From NCBI GenBank assembly GCA_025980625.1, contig JAICXG010000133.1, forward strand, positions 1-7,667: 7,667 nt of DNA, written 5' to 3'. Of the stretch, positions 1 through 5,164 are shown one piece after another. Source of the DNA: Chthoniobacterales bacterium (lineage in GTDB: Bacteria > Verrucomicrobiota > Verrucomicrobiia > Chthoniobacterales > UBA10450). The stretch's first letter is position 1; the number at the start of each line of letters is the position of its first letter. The notes beneath the pieces are model-generated. The model was not told the origin of the DNA, did not search any database, and saw only the letters and a list, made by a program, of their open reading frames with translations. A program made the translations under genes and the position numbers.

Positions 1-1983
1 AAGGCGTGGTCAGACGCGGAGAACAGGCGCACCCGGGCCTATCTCGACAGCCTGCCGAGCCATAAGAAGATCGAGGAACAACTCAAGGCCTGGTTTGCGA
101 AAAGCTCGCCCAGCTATTCGGCGATGGTGACGCGGCCGGGGGTCTTGTTTGCGCTCAAGTTTCAGCCGCCTAAACAGCAACCTATGCTCGTTAGGCTGGA
201 CTCCGCAAACGATCTGAAATCGGAAAAAGTGCTGGTCGATCCGAACCAGATCGATGCCAGGGGCACAACCACGATCGACTGGTATTCGCCCTCGCGGGAC
301 GGCAAGAAAGTGGCTGTCTCACTTTCAAAAGGCGGAAGCGAGGATGGCACACTCCATTTCTACGAGGTGAGTAACGGGAAGGAACTCGGGGATACAATTC
401 TTCATGTGCAATATCCAACTGCCGGTGGTAGTGCTGCCTGGAATAATGATGGCACGGGAGTTTATTACACTCGTTTCCCGCGCCAAGGTGAGCGACCGGA
501 AGCCGACCTGAATTTCTATCAGCAGGTTTATTTCCACAAACTGGGAACGCCGGATAGCAGTGACAGATGTGAGATTGGCAAGGACTTTCCCCGCATCGCG
601 GAGATACAGCTCGAGTCTTCGACCGATGGGAGATACGTCCTAGCCTCGGTCGCGAACGGTGATGGCGGCGACTTTGCGCACTATCTGCTCGGGCCGGATG
701 GGAAATGGACGCAGATCACGCATTTCGAGGATGGCGTGAAGCTGGCCCGGCTGGGAGAGGACAACGCGCTTTATCTTCTCTCGCGAGCTGAAGCGCCGCG
801 CGGAAAAATTTTACGTCTGCCACTCGCGACCCCGGAACTCTCCAAGGCAGTCGAAATTGTGCCTGCGACTGAAGCAGTGATCCAGCGCCTGGAGCCGACG
901 AAGAAGGCGCTTTATGTCGGCGACCTCTCAGGCGGCCCTTCCCAGATTCGACGGTTCGATCTTGATGGGAAAAACCAAGTTGTCATTCCGGTCCCGGAAA
1001 TTTCCAACGTGCAGGAATTGGTCGGGCAGGAAGATGGGTCGCTGCTCTTTCGTGACCAGAGTTACACCGAGCCTGCCGCCTGGTATCTGGTCTCGCCGGA
1101 TCAAACCGAGCCGAAGAAGACTGCACTGGTCATGACGTCACCGGTCTCTTTCTCCGACATCGAAGTGACGCGTGAATTCGCGATCTCAAAGGATGGAACC
1201 AAAATTCCGCTTAACATTATTCGGCCGAAGGGGACGAAACTCGATGGCAACAATCCTACCCTGCTTTATGGCTACGGTGGTTACGGACTCAGCATGTCGC
1301 CTGCCTATGACTTCACACACCGGCTCTGGTTCGATCACGGTGGGATCTATGTCGTAGCCAACATTCGCGGTGGCGGTGAGTTTGGCGAAGAATGGCACAA
1401 AGCCGGAAACCTGACAAAGAAACAGAATGTTTTCGATGACTTCGCAGCGGCGGCGCAATACCTGATCGATAAGAAATACACTCGGCCGGAGAAGCTGGCT
1501 CTGATGGGTGGAAGTAATGGAGGGTTACTGATGGGCGCGATGATCACTCAGCACCCGGACCTGATGCGAGCGGTTGTCTCTTTCGTCGGCATTTACGACA
1601 TGCTACGAGTGGAATTGGCGCCGAACGGTGCGTTTAATGTAACTGAGTTTGGCACCGTGAAGGACCCCGCGCAGTTTAAAGCCCTCTACGCCTACTCGCC
1701 CTATCATCATGTCACTGATGGCACGAAGTATCCGGCGATCATGATGTTGACCGGCGCAAATGACGGACGGGTAGCTCCCTATCATTCCCGCAAAATGACT
1801 GCCCGCCTTCAGGAGGCGAACAAATCGGATCACCCGATTCTGTTGCGTACTTCGACCAGCTCTGGTCATGGCATCGGCACGGCCCTGAGTGAGCGAATCA
1901 AACAGTTAGCCGATGTCTATAGCTTTCTATTCGCGCAGCTCGACGTCGGTGCCGCGAGGAAAGAGGCGCAAAGCAAGGGATGA
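1..1983 (+). CDS. Prolyl oligopeptidase family S9A serine peptidase (5' end outside window)
   Basis: Serine peptidase that cleaves short peptides, classically after proline. The frame is open from base 1, and the codons before the first ATG (124) encode a typical S9A N-terminal stretch (NRRTRAYLDSLP), so the gene starts before the window and ATG 124 is not the start. The 660 visible residues (numbered from base 1) compare with about 710 in mammalian prolyl oligopeptidase. A beta-propeller region covers roughly residues 30-375, then an alpha/beta hydrolase domain. The triad is visible: Ser505 in GGSNGG, Asp588 in GANDGRV, His623 in SSGHGIG. The oxyanion-side motif YGYGGYG (423-429), RGGGEFGEEWH (456-466) and Arg590, two residues after the Asp, are also family hallmarks. 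The position matching the S1-pocket tryptophan (porcine Trp595, Ser+41) is Asn546, so strict proline specificity is uncertain. Any signal peptide lies outside the window. The stop codon overlaps the next start (ATGA). Confidence 0.95.
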   Translation, partial: KAWSDAENRRTRAYLDSLPSHKKIEEQLKAWFAKSSPSYSAMVTRPGVLFALKFQPPKQQPMLVRLDSANDLKSEKVLVDPNQIDARGTTTIDWYSPSRDGKKVAVSLSKGGSEDGTLHFYEVSNGKELGDTILHVQYPTAGGSAAWNNDGTGVYYTRFPRQGERPEADLNFYQQVYFHKLGTPDSSDRCEIGKDFPRIAEIQLESSTDGRYVLASVANGDGGDFAHYLLGPDGKWTQITHFEDGVKLARLGEDNALYLLSRAEAPRGKILRLPLATPELSKAVEIVPATEAVIQRLEPTKKALYVGDLSGGPSQIRRFDLDGKNQVVIPVPEISNVQELVGQEDGSLLFRDQSYTEPAAWYLVSPDQTEPKKTALVMTSPVSFSDIEVTREFAISKDGTKIPLNIIRPKGTKLDGNNPTLLYGYGGYGLSMSPAYDFTHRLWFDHGGIYVVANIRGGGEFGEEWHKAGNLTKKQNVFDDFAAAAQYLIDKKYTRPEKLALMGGSNGGLLMGAMITQHPDLMRAVVSFVGIYDMLRVELAPNGAFNVTEFGTVKDPAQFKALYAYSPYHHVTDGTKYPAIMMLTGANDGRVAPYHSRKMTARLQEANKSDHPILLRTSTSSGHGIGTALSERIKQLADVYSFLFAQLDVGAARKEAQSKG

Positions 1984-2573
1984 ACCTTTCGCCGAAGTTT
2001 GAGGAAGCACTGGTCTATGCCACGCGCATCCACGGCGGCCAGGTGCGTAAGAAAACGCAGGTCCCTTACATTGGTCACCTACTCGGTGTGACTGCGATCG
2101 CGATGGAATATGGCGCGAACGAAACCGAAGCGATCGCGGCTTTGCTCCACGACGCGGTTGAGGATTGCGGCGGACCGGAACGCCAGCGGGAGATTGAGGA
2201 AAAGTTTGGCCGAGAAGTGGGAGAGATCGTGGCGGGCTGCACGGATACGGATCAAACGCCGAAACCGCCCTGGCGTGCGCGCAAAGAAAAATACATCGCG
2301 CACCTCAAGACCGCGCGGGCTTCGACTCGTCTGGTTTCAGCGTCCGACAAGCTGCACAACGCGCGAGCGATCTTACATAATCTGCGCGAAGAGGGCGACG
2401 CGGTATGGGAGCGCTTCAAGGCGGGTAAGGAGGGCGCGCTCTGGTATTATCGCGCGCTCGTCGATGCCTTTTACGAGCATGGACGCAGCGCGTTAGTTGA
2501 GGAACTCGATCGAGTCGTCACTCAGATCGAGCAGATCGCGCGGAATAAGTCCGTGAGCGAGCCGGATCGCTGA
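1980..2573 (+). CDS. Small HD-domain phosphohydrolase, SpoT/MESH1-like (p)ppGpp hydrolase candidate
   Basis: Protein of 197 residues made of a single HD domain, like stand-alone alarmone hydrolases (MESH1 type, about 180 residues), with no synthetase, TGS or ACT domain. Expected Mn-binding residues are present: His33 in PYIGH, His57-Asp58 in LLHD, and Asp123 in SDKLHN. Spacing follows the Rel/SpoT hydrolase site as I recall it (His53, His77, Asp78, Asp144 in the streptococcal Rel), as does the following Glu61-Asp62 pair and Asn127. The N-terminal H-x2-Q-x-R-K motif (18-24) is also typical. Predicted activity is removal of the 3'-pyrophosphate of (p)ppGpp in the cytoplasm. A related nucleotide pyrophosphate could be the true substrate. 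The start codon shares ATGA with the stop of the upstream peptidase; a purine-rich AGGAAAGAGG lies at 1957-1966, rather far upstream, so translation is probably coupled. An intrinsic terminator follows about 70 bases downstream. Confidence 0.88.
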   Translation: MNLSPKFEEALVYATRIHGGQVRKKTQVPYIGHLLGVTAIAMEYGANETEAIAALLHDAVEDCGGPERQREIEEKFGREVGEIVAGCTDTDQTPKPPWRARKEKYIAHLKTARASTRLVSASDKLHNARAILHNLREEGDAVWERFKAGKEGALWYYRALVDAFYEHGRSALVEELDRVVTQIEQIARNKSVSEPDR

Positions 2574-2590
2574 AATATTTTAAAATTCTC

Positions 2591-2619
2591 TTGAAGTCGC
2601 TCCCCGTTTGCTCTACAAA
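2591..2619 (+). promoter_or_regulatory. Candidate sigma70-like promoter before the terminator hairpin
   Basis: TTGAAG at 2591-2596 and TACAAA at 2614-2619 resemble -35 and -10 boxes (four of six consensus bases each) with exactly 17 bases between them. Initiation would fall near 2626, only about 15 bases before the hairpin at 2641-2675, so the product would be a short transcript of about 58 nt. The match could be chance; no coding frame fits between this site and the terminator. Confidence 0.3.
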
Positions 2620-2640
2620 TGGAGCGTTCTGGGGGGAACA

Positions 2641-2683
2641 GCCGCCCTTCATACCCTTCGGGTGTGGGGGGCGGTACTTTTTT
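2641..2683 (+). terminator. Rho-independent terminator of the S9A-HD pair
   Basis: An uninterrupted 16-bp stem pairs 2641-2656 (GCCGCCCTTCATACCC) with 2660-2675 (GGGTGTGGGGGGCGGT) around a TTC loop, counting four G-T pairs. Two bases later comes a run of six T at 2678-2683. There is no T run on the other side, so it acts in the plus direction only, ending the transcript of the peptidase and HD genes before it enters the minus-strand DUF1353 gene. The T run is also the loop of a second small palindrome, GGTAC-TTTTTT-GTACC (2673-2688), which competes for the stem base. Confidence 0.85.
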
Positions 2684-2695
2684 GTACCTCTCTCT

Positions 2696-3349
2696 TTAGT
2701 GGTCTGCTTGCGACGCTTGCTCTTCGATCTGCTCGAGTGAAGGCGCGCTCATTCGTATCCAGTCGCGCGCGGAAAGGATTTGCTGCTGCGCTGCCGGCAC
2801 GTTGGCGGGCAATTCGACTTCCGCCCGCGCGACGATCTTGCGCCCGAGCTTAACCGGCCTGGCGCGCTTGATTGAAAACTTCCAGTGCCGGCCGAAGCGC
2901 ACGAGCGCGTAATACATCGTCTTGGCTTCGAGCGCACTCACGCCGCTGCAACGCATCGCGTAATAAAACATGCGGTCGCATTCCTGCGGCGGCCGGTTTT
3001 GAAGCGTGTAGGCGACGTCGTGCAGGACGGAGGCGTTGCGATATTTTCCTTCGAAAGGTCCACCCATGAACGACCAAAGCGATCGAGGGATCGAGGCCCC
3101 GTCCACGATCGAGCCAGCCGGCGCGACCCAGAGCAGGCCGTTTGGGTCGGTGTAACGCAGATCCTGGAGGAGTGTCATGCTTCTTCCGTCGGGGTTCCAG
3201 CGGGTCACAGGCGAGCTACTGTAATGACCCCACGGGTGAGTCGTTGTCGGAACATCTTGCAAAGTGATTCTCTTCGATCCCGCGCAAGCGGCGAGCAGGC
3301 TGGGGGCGACGATCAGGGCCATCGCACGAACGACTCTCTTCGCCAACAT
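2696..3349 (-). CDS. DUF1353-family lipoprotein of unknown function
   Basis: Start chosen at ATG 3349 (217 residues) because it gives a textbook lipoprotein signal: basic MLAKRVVR, a hydrophobic stretch, then lipobox L19-A-A-Cys22. The frame is open further, to a TTG at 3448, but that would bury the signal peptide behind 33 residues. The mature protein would be anchored by lipid at Cys22, followed by Ala rather than Asp, which suggests the outer membrane. Residues about 55-155 match the DUF1353 pattern: a strand-rich lead (LLQDLRYTD, 60-68), VAPAGSIVDGASIPRSLW (75-92, with Asp83), VLHDVAY (108-114, with His110-Asp111), ECDRMFYYAMR (123-133, with Asp125) and MYYALVRFGRHW (145-156). The conserved Asp/His residues could form a catalytic or metal site, but no activity is established to my knowledge. 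DUF1353 is often seen in phage and bacterial genomes; nothing phage-like flanks it here. The C-terminal 45 residues are Ala/Gln/Glu-rich and probably helical. Confidence 0.82.
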   Translation of the reverse strand: MLAKRVVRAMALIVAPSLLAACAGSKRITLQDVPTTTHPWGHYSSSPVTRWNPDGRSMTLLQDLRYTDPNGLLWVAPAGSIVDGASIPRSLWSFMGGPFEGKYRNASVLHDVAYTLQNRPPQECDRMFYYAMRCSGVSALEAKTMYYALVRFGRHWKFSIKRARPVKLGRKIVARAEVELPANVPAAQQQILSARDWIRMSAPSLEQIEEQASQADH

Positions 3350-3375
3350 CCTGAGACGATGCGCGTCAGCGGCGC

Positions 3376-3410
3376 GGAGGAAAGTGGTTTGTTTTTGGAG
3401 GAAAGGTGGT
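3376..3410. repeat. Two-copy purine-rich direct repeat in a divergent promoter region
   Basis: GGAGGAAAGTGGT (3376-3388) recurs as GGAGGAAAGGTGGT (3397-3410), differing by one inserted G. The copies start 21 bases apart, about two helical turns, between the divergent DUF1353 lipoprotein and rarD genes. This arrangement would suit a regulator binding on one face of the DNA, but two copies of a purine-rich word can arise by chance. Confidence 0.35.
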
Positions 3411-3469
3411 GTGGTAACTCTCGACGCCGTGATTTGCCCGTCGCTCAATTCCGTGAAATCTAAGCCGAC

Positions 3470-4390
3470 ATGAGCCGCGCCGGTCAGCCTAACGAGACTT
3501 CAGGATTGCTCGCCGGGGTTGCCGCGTTTGTCACCTGGGGCTTGGTGCCGCTCTATTGGAAACTGCTGAGTTATGTCTCCGCGACCGAAATCCTTGCGCA
3601 TCGCTTCGTCTGGACATGGCTCTTCATGATCCTGCTGTTGAGCTGGCAAACTCGCTGGCCGGAAGTGATGGCGAACGTCCGCTCCCGCCGCACCGCGATT
3701 TTCTGCGCCGCCAGCGGAGTGGCGATCGCGATCAACTGGTTTGTTTTTATCTGGGCGGTTAATGCCGATCACGTGCTCGAGACCAGCCTTGGCTATTACA
3801 TGACACCCTTGGTCAATGTCATCTTCGGCGCCGTCTTTCTGCGGGAACGACTCACCCGGCTACAACTTATCTCGGTGTTGCTTGCGGCCGGCGCCGTCGG
3901 TTTTCTAACTTTAAGCTTCGGCAAGTTTCCCTGGATCGCGCTGACGCTTTGCTTTTCTTTTGGGCTTTATGGCCTTCTCCGCAAAGTCTCGGGCGCGGCA
4001 GCTATCCCTGGACAGTTTTTGGAAACGACTGTCATCCTGCCGATCGCGCTCGTGTTTTTGATCTGGCTTGGAACAAAGGCCCAAGGTCACTTTGGGTTAT
4101 CAGTCAGCGGCTCACTCCTGCTTGCCAGTACAGGCATTGTTACCGCCGTGCCACTCATCTGGTTTGCCTATGCCGCGCGCAACCTGCCGCTCACGACCCT
4201 TGGTTTTCTTCAGTATCTTTCCCCGAGCTGCACCTTTGTGCTTGGCATCTTTGTCTTTCACGAGCCGCTGCGGCGCGCGCAACTCATCACCTTTATCGTG
4301 ATCTGGGCCGCCCTTGCCATTTTTACCGCCGATATGCTGGCTCGCTGGCGAACGAGCAAACTTATCGGCCTGCAACCAGTCGAGATGTAA
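3470..4390 (+). CDS. rarD: RarD, EamA/DMT-superfamily permease
   Basis: Integral inner-membrane protein of 306 residues with ten predicted transmembrane helices arranged as two EamA repeats (about 12-150 and 153-290). It follows E. coli RarD closely from memory: an opening GLLAGVAAFVTWGLVPLYWK (12-31), EILAHRFVW (40-48), INWFVFIWAVN (88-98), ETSLGYYMTPLVN (104-116), RERL (125-128), GIVTAVPLIWF (222-232), TLGFLQYLSP (243-252) and even the late WRTSK (293-297). RarD is annotated as the 'chloramphenicol-sensitive protein' in E. coli; its physiological substrate is not settled, and export of small metabolites is a general expectation for the superfamily. The ATG at 3470 lacks a clear Shine-Dalgarno sequence, but its N-terminus has the same short lead as the E. 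coli protein, which supports this start. It diverges from the DUF1353 gene and converges with the MarC gene 75 bases away. Confidence 0.93.
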   Translation: MSRAGQPNETSGLLAGVAAFVTWGLVPLYWKLLSYVSATEILAHRFVWTWLFMILLLSWQTRWPEVMANVRSRRTAIFCAASGVAIAINWFVFIWAVNADHVLETSLGYYMTPLVNVIFGAVFLRERLTRLQLISVLLAAGAVGFLTLSFGKFPWIALTLCFSFGLYGLLRKVSGAAAIPGQFLETTVILPIALVFLIWLGTKAQGHFGLSVSGSLLLASTGIVTAVPLIWFAYAARNLPLTTLGFLQYLSPSCTFVLGIFVFHEPLRRAQLITFIVIWAALAIFTADMLARWRTSKLIGLQPVEM

Positions 4391-4465
4391 GAGTTACAAA
4401 CCGCTCCGGGCTTCTTGCGCTGATGGGGGCAAAGGCAGGTAAGTCGCCTCGCTAACTCGAGAGAC

Positions 4466-5047
4466 TTAGCGCCCAAACCATCCCCGCCGGATCAGGCTAA
4501 CTGCGATCGCGGCGAGGAGAAGTGAGACGAGCTTGGAAATCCCGTTAATGCCCTGTTTGCCCATCCATTTCGTTAGGCGATCGGCATAACAGAAGACGAT
4601 TGCGACGATCACAAGGTTCAGGATCAGGGAGACCAGGGTGAAGACCATCCCGACTGAGTCGATCAACACCAGCAGCGCCGTCAGCAACGCCGGTCCGGCG
4701 ATTAGCGGCATCCCGAGCGGCACAATCCCGAACGCCTCATTGGTCGGCCGCTTCTCGCCGCCGATATCGAGCAGGTCGCGCACGGCGAAGGCGAGCAGGA
4801 TCAATCCGCCGCCGACTTGGAAATCGGCCACCGTGATCCCGAGCGCCTGGAAGATGAGCCGGCCAAGAAACATGAACCCGACCGAGATGGCGAGCGCGGT
4901 GCCGATCCCGAGAAGCGCTTCCTGTTGCCGACGCCGCGCCTCCACGTGCGCACCCAATCCAATGAAAATCGCCACCATCCCGATAGCGTCAATCGCGACA
5001 AAGATTGGGATGAAAGCGATCAGGAATTTAGTCGCGAGTTCGTGCAT
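4466..5047 (-). CDS. MarC-family (UPF0056) integral membrane protein
   Basis: Protein of 193 residues, slightly shorter than E. coli MarC (about 220), with six likely transmembrane segments (about 7-31, 44-70, 76-92, 107-130, 134-155, 170-187). Family landmarks are FVAIDAIG in the first helix (16-23; the family has a D-P-x-G-like motif here, with Ala replacing Pro), VGGGLILLAFA (78-88), and VPLGMPLIAGPALLTA (109-124), which is the most diagnostic stretch. MarC was named for proximity to the marRAB locus, but a role in multiple antibiotic resistance was not upheld and its transport function is unknown. ATG 5047 is the only ATG between an upstream in-frame stop (5093-5095) and the conserved region; no strong ribosome site is visible. 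The gene diverges from the M3 peptidase gene across 117 bases mostly occupied by an inverted repeat. Confidence 0.9.
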   Translation of the reverse strand: MHELATKFLIAFIPIFVAIDAIGMVAIFIGLGAHVEARRRQQEALLGIGTALAISVGFMFLGRLIFQALGITVADFQVGGGLILLAFAVRDLLDIGGEKRPTNEAFGIVPLGMPLIAGPALLTALLVLIDSVGMVFTLVSLILNLVIVAIVFCYADRLTKWMGKQGINGISKLVSLLLAAIAVSLIRRGWFGR

Positions 5048-5073
5048 CGCCGGTCCAATTGCAGTCGAAAAGC

Positions 5074-5151
5074 GAAACAGGATTAACGGGATTTACAGGA
5101 TGAGAAAGTTTTCTTTTTCTGCAATCCTGCTAATCCTTTTAATCCTGTCTC
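5074..5151. repeat. Imperfect inverted repeat built of 9-nt units (CAGGATTAA-like)
   Basis: The left arm has three 9-base units in a row: CAGGATTAA (5078), CGGGATTTA (5087), CAGGATGAG (5096). The right arm has the reverse-complement type: GCAATCCTG (5121), CTAATCCTT (5130), TTAATCCTG (5139). Aligning 5074-5101 with the reverse complement of 5124-5151 gives 23 identities in 28 columns. The arms could pair into one long hairpin with an AG/CT-rich apical region (about 5102-5123). It fills most of the intergenic space between the divergent MarC and M3 genes, ending 13 bases before the M3 start. I recall similar 9-nt-period 'ACAGGATT' arrays as dispersed intergenic repeats in various bacterial genomes; whether this genome carries more copies cannot be seen here. 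No T run follows either arm, so it is not a typical terminator. Confidence 0.8.
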
Positions 5152-5164
5152 ACTCGCCTGATTT

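Noticed and set aside
124..1983. ATG at 124 as the start of the S9A gene
   Set aside because: The same frame is open back to base 1 and encodes typical family N-terminal residues (TRAYLDSLP), so the gene extends beyond the window.
2608..2853. 81-residue plus-strand reading frame beginning with TTG
   Set aside because: It runs through the terminator hairpin and then antisense to the DUF1353 gene; the composition is Arg/Ala/Ser-rich shadow coding.
3350..3448. TTG at 3448 as the start of the DUF1353 gene
   Set aside because: It would place 33 unlike residues before a canonical lipoprotein signal peptide; ATG 3349 starts exactly at that signal.
4391..4465. Terminator between the converging rarD and MarC genes
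   Set aside because: Only short or long-loop pairings are present (GAGTTA/TAACTC with a 56-base gap, GCTAA/TTAGC at 4451-4470) and there is no T run.
5092..5143. Sigma70 promoter inside the inverted repeat (TTTACA at 5092, TTTAAT at 5138)
   Set aside because: The two boxes do not have workable spacing with each other, and no good partner is seen for either; repeat sequence gives such words by chance.
5074..5151. CRISPR array or bidirectional terminator at the 9-nt-period repeat
   Set aside because: Units are only 9 bases without unique spacers, and neither arm is followed by a T run; it also sits between divergent, not convergent, genes.
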